From the NCBI GenBank assembly GCA_027886185.1, contig WOAB01000056.1, forward strand, positions 11,470,001 through 11,534,000: a DNA stretch of 64,000 bases, in the 5' to 3' direction. A program made the position numbers and the translations under genes. Shown here in pieces: positions 12,453 to 23,496 of the stretch. The DNA is from Rheum nobile (Eukaryota > Streptophyta > Magnoliopsida > Caryophyllales > Polygonaceae). The notes under the pieces are model-generated. The model was given only the letters and a program-made list of their open reading frames with translations. It was not told the DNA's origin and ran no database searches. How positions within the stretch are numbered: position 1 is the stretch's first letter; each line of letters opens with the position of its first letter.

Positions 12453-15400
12453 TGAAATACCCCAAATGTTATAAAAATGACAAAATGGTAAATAAAGGAT
12501 TTAAGGCCTTATAAAAATCTGAATTTGGAATTGGGATATTTAGGATGAAATAGCTGCTTAGGGTATACTTATCATCAAAATTTGGAATGGGAATTTGAGG
12601 GAAATTTGGGAAAGTGGCCAGCAAAGCACCGAAGCTCCGTTTCCATTTCTTCCTCTCTTCCGCTGAACCATACTCCCTCTCGGTGAAGCTCCCTGTTCTC
12701 CCATGCCCAGCTCAGTGGTTCGTCTCCTCCGGCGAGCTCGACCAGCGGCGGCCACCTCTTCCCTTCCCCGGAGGCGAGTTGCGACCTGCTGAGAGCTTCG
12801 TTGCTGCTGTGTTATTTCCTGTTGCTGCGTTCGATTGCTGCTGCTGAGCTGATGTTCCTTCGCTGTTGTTGGTGGCTGATGTTCCGGCGACAAGAAGCCC
12901 ATCCCGGCGGCGAGAGCAAGGTGACGACGAGCTGTTGTGCGAGCCGCTGAGAGCTCTGATGCTGTTCACTGAGATGCTTCTGTGGTTGCTGCTGCAGATC
13001 CACCGTTGTAGCTGCTATTTCCGGCGACGAGGGAACAAGTCTGGTAGCGGTAGCTTAGTGGTCCATAAGGTATGTGTGGGGGTTTTGCTCCGATCAGAAT
13101 AAATTGGGGCAATTGATTGCTGGACTTTTGTGTATGCAGAATGGGCGAAATTACAGAGGTTTGGACAACAATTATAATTGCTTGATTGATTTGTTAATCT
13201 ATGCAGTCCTCAATCCGATTTTGGGTTGATTATTATGGGTGTTTGCTGAAATGGAATTTGGAAGTATGAATTTAGGGTTTGAATTTGGGGGATTGTTCGT
13301 AGTGGATTTGTATGGGTTAATTAATGCCAGGAAATTTTTCGGATTGTTGTCACAGGTTCATTCGGGTTGATTGGAGGTCTCTGAGGTCGTGGTTGTCGAG
13401 CTTGAGGCAAGATAAATCTTGCTAACCCTTTCATATTTTCTTATAATTATTTCGTATTCTAATTATTTTCAGAAGTTGATTTTGCCCTTATCTAGTATGT
13501 TTATCTGGATTAATAGTGGTAGAAATAAATGGTTGAATGAGTGTATATTGGGTTGTTACTTGATACGGTTAAATGTGTGGATATTGGTTTAGTTGTTTGA
13601 CATTGGTTGTTTGCTTGGATGTTGGTTTCATGTTGGATGTTGATTGTGTGCATAATTATTGGTCGTGCGTCGGATATCAGTTAAGTGGTTTGTTATTGGT
13701 CTTGTGCTGGGTATTGATTGTTGCTTGGTTGTTGGCAGATATTGGTATGTGCTTGGTTACTGTTTTGTGTGGAATATTGGTTGTTTGCTTGATTGTTGGC
13801 AGATATTGGTTATGTGCTGGATTATTGGTTTTGTGTTGATATGGTTTAATGTGTTGGTTGGTTGCCTTGTGTTGTGTTTGCTTGGGTGTTGGTGTGGTAA
13901 TTGTGGATGGTTGGTGATGTTGGCAGATGGAGGTGGTGGGTGGTTGGTAGATGGGTGTTGCTTGGTTATGGAGCCGGGGTGAGGGTGTGACCTCATCCGA
14001 CCACGCGAGGGTGACCTCCGTTGGTTCAGGCTATGGGTGTTGGTTGGTTGGTTATGGAGCCGGTGTGAGGGTGTGACCTCATCCGACCACGCGAGTGTAA
14101 CCTCCGTCGGTTCAGGCTAGGGGTGTTGGTTGGTTGGTTATGGAGCCGGGGTGAGGGTGTAACCTCATCCGACCGCGAGAGGGAGTGACCTCCGTTGGTT
14201 AAGGCTAGGTTGGATGGTTGAAAGTCCCATCCGGTGGTGGGTTGGATTGGAGGTAGGATCGAAGGTTAGATGGCGTGTGTTGGATAGTGTGTGTTGTATG
14301 GTATTTGCTGAATGTTGTGTTAGCAGTTGTGTGTGATTGGATGTTGTTATGTGTGTGTTGGATAGTGTGTGTTGGCGGTTGTGTGTTGATTATGTATTGA
14401 ATGTTGGTTGCGTACCTGATTAAAGTGGTTTTGTGATGATAATTGTTGTGCGTTTGATGTAGTGGTTGTGTTGGTAAATATTGATTGTGTGTTTAGTTAT
14501 TGGTTTTATGTTAGATATTGATTGTTGGCTAGTTTGACTTGTTGTCAAATGTTAGTTATTGTAGTTAGTTGTGATAAGAATCTGTGTTGGTATGATTGTT
14601 GGTGGTAACTAGTTGCAGGAAGATGGTTATGTTGATTGAGTGTGGAGGTTGGTTCCCCATCTTGAGGGTGTGGGCCAACAAGGGTTGGATTTGAGATGTA
14701 TGAGTTGCAGTCTATGTTAACGAACAGGCGGCACCAGAAGGGTGGCTGGCCTGGATCGTTATTTTGTTATGTTTATAAGTGATGATTGTCTTGCTTGTGC
14801 TTATGTGTTTGTTGACTTGAAGGTTAGTTGGATGTGTTAGTGCAGTAGTGAGTTCAGTAAGTGGTTAGTCGTGGTTATACGTGTTAGTAGTAATGTATGT
14901 TTAATAGGGTTGATGATTGAGGTATTAGAAATAGAGAGAAGTTGGATTGGATTGTTTGATTCGTTTATACTTGTGATGAGGTTGAGGTTGGATTGAATAA
15001 GGATGAGAAATGAATGGTGATGTGATAGTGTGTATATGTTTGACGTGTGATTGATATTGATTGGTTGATATGATATGATATAATTATGATATTATATATA
15101 TATATATGTATATATATTGTGTGAGTGTTGTCATTTGAGATGAGTTGATTGGATATATATATATATACATGTGTTTTAAACTGTTTTGGCTTGAGGAGTT
15201 TTGTCAGTCTTTCGCGAGACTGACCAACTTCGGTTTACGTGCCGCGGTTGGCTGGGGTATCGGGTCCCCTAGTCAATCTGGCTTTACAGGTTTGCAGCAA
15301 CAAGCGGGTTCTGGATCACAGATGTGTCTTCACTGTGAAAGATTTAGTTTTGCATCAAAGTTGACAATGTTGTTTTCGCTTCCGTTGTTTTGGATATAAA

Positions 15401-15574
15401 TTGATGCATTTAAAACTGGATGACAGGTTTAAGTATTGTTTAAATCTTGAGCAGAGATTTTTATCTTGATGATTTTTATGTATTGAAAGAGTTTTGGATT
15501 GTTTTTCTTTTAAAACCCGTCTTATAATCCTTCGGGGCTATGGCACTGTATCACCTCTAGCCCGGGGTGTTACA
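12453..15574 (+). mobile_element. LTR 4 of the array (3122 bp)
   Basis: It has the same TGAAATACCCC start and TGTTACA end. It keeps the ~60-bp segment missing from LTR 3 and lacks a short TGTTGACAGTTGTG insertion that LTRs 2 and 5 share. Confidence 0.88.
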
Positions 15575-15579
15575 GAAAG

Positions 15580-15591
15580 TGGTATCAGAGC
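15580..15591 (+). other. Primer binding site (tRNA-iMet type)
   Basis: TGGTATCAGAGC, five bases after the LTR end, matches the usual plant initiator-Met tRNA primer site. Homologous sites are at 512, 5562, 10543 and 20659, with G-to-A or G-to-T changes in the first two. Confidence 0.8.
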
Positions 15592-17476
15592 ATTTACGTT
15601 CTAAAAATGTTTTCAAAAGTTTGATGTGGAAGAGACCACTCGCTAAAACTGTGAAGCAATCGTGTGATCAGAAGACCCTTGTTGCTACGTATAGGTAAGT
15701 TTGTATTTGATACATTTTATATGTGATGTGTTGTGTTGTTGAATAATTTTAATGGTGCGTTCCCTGGTAAGTGGGACGTACTAGAGATTTAAAAGGTATG
15801 AGTATGGTAGAGGATGAAGCCGTTGGGCTTATCGTCAAGAGGATGAGTCTGGTAACTGATGATTTGGTATGAAGATGTTGTGTGTTGCTGTTATTGTCAA
15901 GGATGAGAAAGACAGATTGAGCACTTTCAGTGATGGTTGTATGTAGAGATGAAACTTTGATGATGAAGTATAGCTGTAAATCCTTGAGTATACTGATGAG
16001 TGCTGATCAGGGAGACTATTACAGTTGATTTTGATCAGACTATTGATGTTGGAAGTAGTAAGAAACAGAGAACTCGGTCTGTATCTAAAAAAGTTGGATT
16101 TTCCGACTATGGGTTTGGCTGAGCTGAGGAACAGAATGTGCTTGTGACTACAGGAAGATGACAGTTACCGTAACAGCAGATAAGGGTTTAGTGCATGTGT
16201 TGAGAGTCATGATCCTAGAGACTCTGGCAGAATTGTTGTGCGATGACGGCTGTAAAATTGTTAAGAAAAGGGTGTGTTGGTTATCTGTGTATATGCTGAG
16301 ATTGAAGGAGCAGATAAAGGAACTTATGCAGTTAGGCTTTATTAGCCCTAGTGCTTCTCCTTGGAGTGCGCCTGTATTATTGGTTAAAAAGGAAAGATGG
16401 TTCCTTTTGACCTTGCTTGGATTATACGGAGTTAAATACTTGTTGGATCAATCACAAGGAGATGCAATGTGTTCAAAGATTGACTTGAGATCAGGGTATC
16501 CTCAGCTTAGGATTTGAGATGAGGATATTTACAGAACTACCTTCAGAACTAAGTATGATTGCTATGAATTGATTGTGTTGCCTTTTGGGTTGACTAATGC
16601 TTCCGCGGATTTCAAGGGTTTAAGGAATTGATGTTTTAGAAGGTACTCGGATCGTTTGTAGTGAGTTTCATTGATGATATTTTAGTATACTCTCGGAGTA
16701 AGAGGGAGTACGAGGACAACCTTAGAATGTTAAGGAAATTGGGAGTTTTCTCAGACTGGCAGATTATTGCAGGCGATTGTGGAAGAAATTTCTAAGGTTG
16801 TGTATGACTAAGAATTTTGAATGGAACAGGAGATGTCAGGAGAGAGTTTCGAAGAACCCAGGAAGTGTTTGATTATTGCACCAGTGTTAGTTTTACTGCA
16901 GGAAACAGAAGGGTTTGTTATCTACAGTGATGTGTCTAAACAAGGTTTGGGTTGCGTTTTGATGCAGAATGGGAAAGTCATTGCATATGCTTTTCGTCAG
17001 CTCAAACTATATGAGAGAGAGTTGAACGTGAGACAAGATGGTTGCTAGAATTGATTGAGGATTATGACAGATATCGTTTCTCATCCAGAAAGGGGTATTG
17101 TGCTAGTTGATGCTTTGAATAGAAAGTTGACTCTCGAGCATGTGGTTGCCTGTCTGACAATTCAGCTGATATTGCAACAAGAGTTGGTGAAAGGTGAAAG
17201 TGAAATTGGTTCGGGAAAGAACGGACACAGCAGAATGTGATGGAATGTTGAGTAAGATATCAGTGAGATTGCTCAGGAAAGAGTGTTCGGATTTTTGTTC
17301 CGGAAGATGGAGTATTGAGATTTCAGAATCTACTATGTGTGTTAGCTGATAAAGAGATCAGAGAGTTGATTCTCAAGGAAAGTCATTCTTCAGCGAGTCC
17401 TGAACATGCTGAAGTCAGTTATGCGAGGCAGTTATCCGAACTTGTTTGATCTTAGTTTCGAGGACGAAACTCTTAT

Positions 17477-17489
17477 AAGGAGGGGAGAA
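17477..17489 (+). other. Polypurine tract
   Basis: AAGGAGGGGAGAA directly precedes the TG of LTR 5. The same tract precedes LTRs 2, 3 and 4 and fixes where each LTR begins. Confidence 0.75.
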
Positions 17490-20400
17490 TGAAATACCCC
17501 AAAGGTTATAAAAATGGCAAAATGGTAAATAAAGGATTTAAGGCCTTATAAAAATCTGAATTTGGAATTGGGATATTTAGGATGAAATATCTGCTTAGGG
17601 TATACTTATCGTCAAAATTTGGAATGGGAATTTGAGGGAAATTTGGGAAAGTGGCCAGCAAAGCACCGAAGCTCCGTTTCCATTTCTTCCTCTCTTCCGC
17701 TGAACCATACTCCCTCTCGGTGAAGCTCCATGTTCTCCCGTGCCCAGCTCAGTGGTTCGTCTCCTCCGGCGAGCTTGACCAGCGGCGGCCACCTCTTCCC
17801 TTCCCCGGAGGCGAGCTGCGACCTGCTGTGAGCTCCGTTGCTGCTGTGTTATTTCCTATTGATGCGTTCGATTGTTGCTGCTGAGCTGATGTTCCTTCGC
17901 TGTTGTTGGTGGCTGATGTTCCGGCGATGAGAAGCCCCATCCCGGCGGCGAGAGCAAGGTGACGACGAGCTATTGTGCGAGCCGCTGAGAGCTCTGATGC
18001 TGTTCGCTGAGATGCTTCTATGGTTGCTGCTGCAGATCCACCGATGTAGATGCTGTTTCCGGCGACGAGGGAACAAGTCCAGTAGCGGTAGCTTGGTGGT
18101 CCATAAGGTATGTGTGGGGGTTTTGCTCCGATCAGAATAAATTGGGGCAATTGATTGCTGGACTTTAGTGTATGCAGAATGAGCGAAATTACAGGGGTTT
18201 GGACAACAATTATAATTGCTTGATTGATTTGTTAATCTGTGCAGTCCTCAATCCGATTTTGGGTTGATTATTATGGGTGTTTGCTGAATTGGAATTTGGA
18301 AGTATGAATTTAGGGTTTGAATTTGGGGGATTGTTCATAGTGGATTTGTATGGGTTAATTAATGCCAGGAAATTTTTCGGATTGTTGTCGCAGGTTCATT
18401 CGGGTTGATTGGAGGTCTCTGAGTTCGTGGTTGTCGAGCTTGAGGCAAGATAAATCTTGCTAACCCTTTCGTATTTTCGTATAATTATTTCGTATTCTAA
18501 TTATTTTCAGAAGTTGATTTTACCCTTATCTAGTATGTTTATCTGGATTAATAGTGGTAGAAATATATGGTTGAATGAGTGTATATTGGGTTGTTACTTG
18601 ATAGGGTTAAATGTATGGATATTGGTTTAGTTGTTTGACATTGGTTGTTTGCTTGGATGTTGGTTTCATGTTGGATGTTGATTGTGTGTATAATTATTGG
18701 TCGTGCGTCGGATATCAGTTAAGTGGTTTGTTATTGGTCTTGTGCTGGGTATTGATTGTTGCTTGGTTGTTGGCAGATATTGGTATGTGCTTGGTTACTG
18801 TTTTGTGTGGAATATTGGTTGTTTGCTTGATTGTTGGCAGATATTGGTTATGTGCTGGATTATTGGTTTTGTGTTGATATGGTTGAATGTGTTGGTTGGT
18901 TGCCTTGTGTTGTGTTTGCTTGGGTGTTGGTGTGGTAATTGTGGATGGTTGGTGATGTTGGCAGATGGAGGTGGTGGGTGGTTGGTGGATGGGTGTTGGT
19001 TGGTTGGTTGGTTGGTTGCTTATGGAGTCGGGGTGAGGGTGTGACCTCATCCGACCACGCGAGGGTGACCTCCGTTGGTTCAGGCTATGGGTGTTGGTTG
19101 GTTGGTTATGGAGCCGGGGTGAGGGTGTGACCTCATCCGACCACGAGAGTGTAACCTCCGTCGGTTCAGGCTAGTGGTGTTGGTTGGTTGGTTATGGAGC
19201 TGGGGTGAGGGTGTAACCTCATCCGACCGCGAGAGGGTGTGACCTCCGTTGGTTAAGGCTAGGTTGGATGGTTGAAAGTCCCATCCGGTGGTGGGTTGGA
19301 TTGGAGGTAGGATCGAAGGTTAGATGGCGTGTGTTGGATAGTGTGTGTTGTATGGTATTTGCTGAATGTTGTGTTATCAGTTGTGTGTGATTGGATGTTG
19401 TTATGTGTGTGTTGACAGTTGTGTGTGTTGGATAGTGTGTGTTGGCGGTTGTGTGTTGATTATGTATTGAATGTTGGTTGCGTACCTGATTAAAGTGGTT
19501 TTGTGATGATAATTGTTGTGCGTTTGATGTAGTGGTTGTGTTGGTAAATATTGAATGTGTGTTTAGTTATTGGTTTTATGTTAGATATTGATTGTTGGCT
19601 AGTTTGACTTGTTGTCAAATGTTAGTTATTGTAGTTAGTTGTGATATGAATCTCTGTTGGTAAAAATTGTTGGTGGTAACTAGTTGCAGGAAGATGGTTA
19701 TGTTGATTGAGTGTGGAGGTTGGTTCCCCATCTTGAGGGTGTGGGCCAACAAGGGTTGGATTTGAGATGTATGAGTTGCAGTCTATGTTAACGAACAGGC
19801 GACACCAGAAGGGTGGCTGGCCTGGATCGTTATTTTGTTATGTTTATAAGTGATGATTGTCTTGCTTGTGCTTATGTGTTTGTTGACTTGAAGATTAGTT
19901 GGATGTGTTAGTGCAGTAGTGAGTTCAGTAAGTGGTTAGTCGTGGTTATACGTGTTAGTAGTAATGTATGTTTCATAGGGTTGATGATTGAGGTATTAGA
20001 AATAGAGAGAAGTTGGATTGGATTGTTTGATTCGTTTATACTTGTGATGAGGTTGAGGTTGGATTGAATAAGGATGAGAAATGAATGGTAATGTGATAGT
20101 GTGTATATGTTTGACGTGTGATTGATATTGATTGGTTGATATGATATGATATAATTATGATATTATATATATATATATATATGTATATATATTGTGTGAG
20201 TGTTGTCATTTGAGATGAGTTGATTGGATATATATATATATATATACATGTGTTTTAAACTGTTTTGGCTTGAGGAGTTTTGCCAGTCTTTCGCGAGACT
20301 GACCAACTTCGGTTTACATGCCGCGGTTGGCTGGGGTATCGGGTCCCCCAGTCAATCAGGCTTTGCAGGTTTGCAGCAACAAGCGGGTTCTGGATCACAG

Positions 20401-20653
20401 ATGTGTCTTCACTGTGTAAGATTTAGTTTTGCATCAGAGTTGACAATGTTGTTTTCGCTTCCGTTGTTTTGGATATAAATTGATGCATTTAAAACTGGAT
20501 GACAGGTTTAAGTATTGTTTAAATCTTGAGCGGGGATTTTTAACTTGATGATTTTTATGTATTGAAAGAGTTTTGGATTGTTTTTCTTTTAAAACCCGCC
20601 TTATAGTCCTTCGGGGCTATGGCACTGTAGCACCTCTGGCCCAGAGTGTTACA
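17490..20653 (+). mobile_element. LTR 5 of the array (3164 bp)
   Basis: Complete LTR, TGAAATACCCC to TGTTACA. Its AT dinucleotide runs near 20165-20250 are the longest of the array. Confidence 0.88.
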
Positions 20654-20800
20654 GAAAGTGGTATCAGAGCATTTACGTTCTAAAAATGTTTTCAAAAGTT
20701 TGATGTGGAAGAGACCACTCGCTAAAACTTTGAAGCAATCGTGTAATCAGAAGACCCTTGTTGCTACGTATAGGTAAGTTTGTATTTGATATATTTTATA
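20654..20800 (+). pseudogene. Truncated interior, unit 5
   Basis: About 147 bp match the start of the other interiors (PBS-like site at 20659, then the TTGTTGCTACGTATAGG block) up to GATATATTTTATA. Homology then stops and unique sequence follows. Confidence 0.75.
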
Positions 20801-20815
20801 GGGCAACTTTTTATG

Positions 20816-20962
20816 TATGTGCGTTAAGCCTTAACGTACAGCTACAATGTCGTACGTTAAGGCTTAACGTACAAATTCTAGATATTTTCCCCACTTTTAT
20901 TCCAGTTTTGTCCCTTGTACGTTAAGCCTAAATGTACTAGCCTGTACGTTTAGCCTTAACGG
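20816..20962. repeat. Cluster of GTTAAGGCTTAAC-type palindromes
   Basis: GCGTTAAGCCTTAACGTAC (20821-20839) is followed after a 12-bp loop by its reverse complement (20851-20871). Diverged copies occur at about 20917-20937 and 20943-20962. They can form hairpins. They lie directly beside the array breakpoint and do not match the array. Confidence 0.6.
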
Positions 20963-20999
20963 ACCAAATAGTGTGCGTTTAGACGATTTTTCGTGTGTA

Positions 21000-21350
21000 T
21001 ATATCTTTTTCCAAAAAAATGATCAGTTAATAGTTAAACCCTATTATATGCTAGTACTATTTACTAATTAATATGCTCTTATATCGTACTCTTCATTCCA
21101 AAATAATATTCTTATTTGACTTCGACACACTTGTTGAGACGTGTTTTGTATCGTTTAAATCTCTAATTATATATTGATAAAAATTATAATTTTTTGATAT
21201 TATCAAAGTACTCATTGAGACGAATCAAATAAGACCCCACATGACTATGTTTTTTTATAGGGTGTGATTCAGGTGAGAAATGGTCTTATAATACAAAATA
21301 AGAAATAATCCCAGCCGTTAGATCTAAAACAAAAGTGCAACACGGAGGCC
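21000..21350. other. Intergenic, AT-rich, no feature seen
   Basis: No coding potential, RNA gene or clear repeat was seen here. Confidence 0.5.
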
Positions 21351-21354
21351 CTTT

Positions 21355-22095
21355 TGTGCATGCCTTTGTTTTTTGAACATTACTGACAAAGTACAAGCCG
21401 GAGGCCTAAAAGTGCAATCCGATGACTTGAAAAGTGCAAGCGAATTCAACACTCCTGTGCATGTAAATTCAACATTTTGTACATGCAAATTCAACATTTT
21501 GTACATGTATTTTTTTATTGGAGTGCAAGTTGTTGACTTAAATATGCATGTGAATTATTGTGCATGTGAATTTAATGTTTTTGTACATATATAACTCGCA
21601 TGGACTCTTAGTTGAATTCACATGCATTTTCAGTTGAACTCGCATGCACTCACATGTTTTTGGATTGGAGTGATACTGTGTAAGTTGTTGGCTTAAATGT
21701 GCATGCGAATTATTGTGCATTTATAACTCGTATGCACTCTCAGTTGAATTCACATGCACTCTCAGTTGAACTCGCATGCACTCACAACACATAAAACATG
21801 CACTTGATTTCATATGAACTCAAAAGTCAAAAGACATATAGGTACATTCAAAGGCATGCACTTCAGTAGAATTCACATGCACTTCCGGTTGAATTCACAT
21901 GCACACTCCTAGTAGAATTTACATGCACCAATTTTCTAATTCGTATGCACTTTTCAGTTTAATTTCCATGCACTCCCAATAAAATGTACATGCACTAATA
22001 ACACATAAAGCTTGCACTAGATTTCACATGCACTTGAAAGTCAAAAAACATGCACACTCAAAGGCTTGCACTTCTAATAGAGTTCACATGCACCA
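21355..22095. repeat. Degenerate repeat rich in CATGCA (RY-like) motifs
   Basis: Variants of TTCACATGCACT and TTGAACTCGCATGCACT recur irregularly, with well over 15 CATGCA or TGCATG cores in 740 bp. CATGCA is the RY motif bound by plant B3 factors of the ABI3/FUS3/LEC2 group. Whether these sites are bound is unknown; they may simply be a decayed minisatellite. The block lies 250-980 bp upstream of the hydrolase start codon. Confidence 0.6.
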
Positions 22096-22339
22096 AAAGG
22101 TGGTCTAGTGGCCAGTGGTGGTCCGACGGTGGTCCGGCGACCAGCGGTCCGGTGGTGGTCCGGCGTCTCAAAACAAGGAAAAGAAAGCAGCTCCTCCACT
22201 CTCAAAAAGAGGGCAAGAGAATGTACAGAAGAACAACAGTACGCGAGTAGTTGGTTATAGTGGTACTGTAGTAGTCTTAGACGGTTCCAGAACACTCTGC
22301 TTTCATCAATTCGCCGATTTTTATTTTTTTTGATCGGCG
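22096..22339 (+). promoter_or_regulatory. Presumed 5' flank and leader of the hydrolase gene
   Basis: GC-rich GGTGGTCCGG repeats (22100-22170) are followed by a leader-like stretch up to the ATG at 22340. No convincing TATA box was seen. The role is inferred from position only. Confidence 0.35.
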
Positions 22340-22944
22340 ATGGGAGGGGTGACGTCATCAATGGAGGCGAAGTTCGCCTTCTTCCCGCCGAATCCGCCGT
22401 CGTACAAGGTGGTTACCGACGAGCTGACGGGGATTCTGCTGCTGAGCCCCTTCCCGCTAGGGGTGAGCACGGGTCGAAATCCGACCCGAACCGAACCCGA
22501 AAAGCCCAAAAATATGGGACCGAAGACCGAACCCGAACACTTCAGTTCGGGTTCGGGTCGAGTTCGGGCTGAGCAGCACTCGGAGGGGAGGGGGGGAAGA
22601 GGCAAAAATACACTAAAACCCGAACCGAACCCGAACCGACCCGAAACCCGAAATGGTAAAAAGTGTGGCCCGAAACCCGAACTGAAGGTGTATGGGTTCG
22701 GTTCGAGTTTTTCGGGTTGGGCTTCGGTTTTGTCGGCCCGTGCTCACCCCTACTTCCCGCACAGGGAGAACGTGGAGGTCATGAAGCTTCAGACGAGGAA
22801 AGGGACGGAGATTGTGGCGGTTTACATTCGGAATCCCATGGCTTCTTCTACTCTTCTCTACTCCCATGGCAACGCCGCTGATTTAGGTCAGATGTACAAG
22901 CTCTTCCTCGAATTGTGCATCCATTTGAGAGTTAATGTCTTGGC
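22340..22944 (+). CDS. Hydrolase exon 1 with embedded MITE
   Basis: ATG at 22340 fits the conserved family N-terminus MGGVTSSM. The frame stays open through the inserted MITE and rejoins at HRENVEVMKL. It ends ...HLRVNVL plus GC at the GTAAGT donor (22945). The family normally reads SPFP directly into HRENVEV, so about 101 residues are added by the insertion. Confidence 0.85.
22458..22752 (+). mobile_element. hAT-type MITE in coding exon
   Basis: The termini are TAGGGGTGAGCACGGG and its exact reverse complement. They are flanked by an 8-bp target duplication CTTCCCGC (22450-22457 and 22753-22760), the size expected for hAT elements. The interior is full of CCCGAACCCGAA-type repeats. Element plus duplication is 303 bp, or 101 codons, so the host frame is kept, and no stop occurs inside. 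Confidence 0.92.
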
Positions 22945-23013
22945 GTAAGTCCTGTTTTTCCCCTTTTTTCTTGCAGAATTTCAGCTCGCCTTGTTCTAGG
23001 GCTTATAAATTAA

Positions 23014-23070
23014 GGCCAAAAAACCGCGCACTCCCTTTTTTTTCGCCGCGCACTCCCCTTTGGGCGGCAC
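23014..23070 (+). repeat. Left terminal inverted repeat of the 10.7-kb element
   Basis: Pairs with 33632-33688. Conserved blocks are AACCGCGCAC, CGC-GCACTCCCC and GGGCGGCAC. Confidence 0.8.
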
Positions 23071-23393
23071 TACGTGCCGCCCATAAAACCTTGCCAAAAA
23101 CCGGTTTGCATATGGGCGGCAGTATGTGCAACCCAGGCAAACTGGATTTTTATTAACTCGGTTTGGAACTGGGCGGCACGTCATGCCGCCCAGTTTTTTT
23201 TTGTTTTTGGAGAACCCGGTTTTGAAATTTAATTTATTTATTTTATAATTAAAAAATTGGTTTTCTTAAAACCGGGTTAAAACTCGGCGGCAATCAGTGC
23301 CGCCGAAAGAACCCCAAATAATTTGGGCGACAAGCTTTGCCGCCCAAATTTTGAATTCAAAATTGAAGGATGGGCGGCAGTATGTGCCGGCCA
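23061..23393. repeat. Left cluster of six 23-bp palindromes
   Basis: Copies of TGGGCGGCA-n5-TGCCGCCCA lie at 23061, 23113, 23170, 23284 (outer base altered), 23324 and 23371. All are exactly 23 bp. The first is fully self-complementary apart from its central base. Confidence 0.85.
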
Positions 23394-23496
23394 TGATTAA
23401 ACCGCCCAAAAAACCCAATTTTCGGCGTTATTTAATGCTGCCCAGGGTCGTCTTCTCCGAGAGCGAGATTTTCAGAACCTAAATTGAGAGCGAAAA

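Larger units (their letters stand above)
15575..17489 (+). pseudogene. Decayed pol interior, unit 4 (best preserved)
   Basis: PBS-like TGGTATCAGAGC is at 15580. RT relic 16158-16517 contains LKEQIKELMQLGFISPSASP, WSAPVLLVKK and KIDLRSGYPQLRI, typical of Ty3/gypsy reverse transcriptase. FIDDILVYS follows near 16670. RNase H 16821-17048 keeps FVIYSDVSKQGLGC and RQLKLYEREL. LVDALNRK is near 17105. Stops after RSGYPQLRI and at further points break the frame. The clade could be Tekay/Del-like given the long LTR, but no chromodomain is visible. Confidence 0.85.
1..20800 (+). repeat. Tandem array of a Ty3/gypsy-type LTR retroelement
   Basis: The same ~5-kb sequence recurs head to tail. The anchor TTGGTTGATATGATATG starts at 1, 5053, 10026, 15061 and 20132, giving periods of 5052, 4973, 5035 and 5071 bp. 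Each unit is one LTR (TGAAATACCCC...GTTACA, about 3.1 kb) plus one degenerate internal region (about 1.9 kb). The array therefore reads LTR-int-LTR-int-LTR-int-LTR-int-LTR-int, sharing single LTRs between neighbours. The window begins inside an LTR, so the array may extend upstream. It ends abruptly near 20800, about 150 bp into an interior. Unequal recombination between LTRs is the usual explanation for such arrays; this is inference. Confidence 0.93.

Noticed and set aside
22463..22740. A genuine Pro/Glu/Asn-rich domain in the hydrolase
   Set aside because: The exact 16-bp inverted ends and 8-bp target duplication show it is an inserted MITE, not an ancestral domain.
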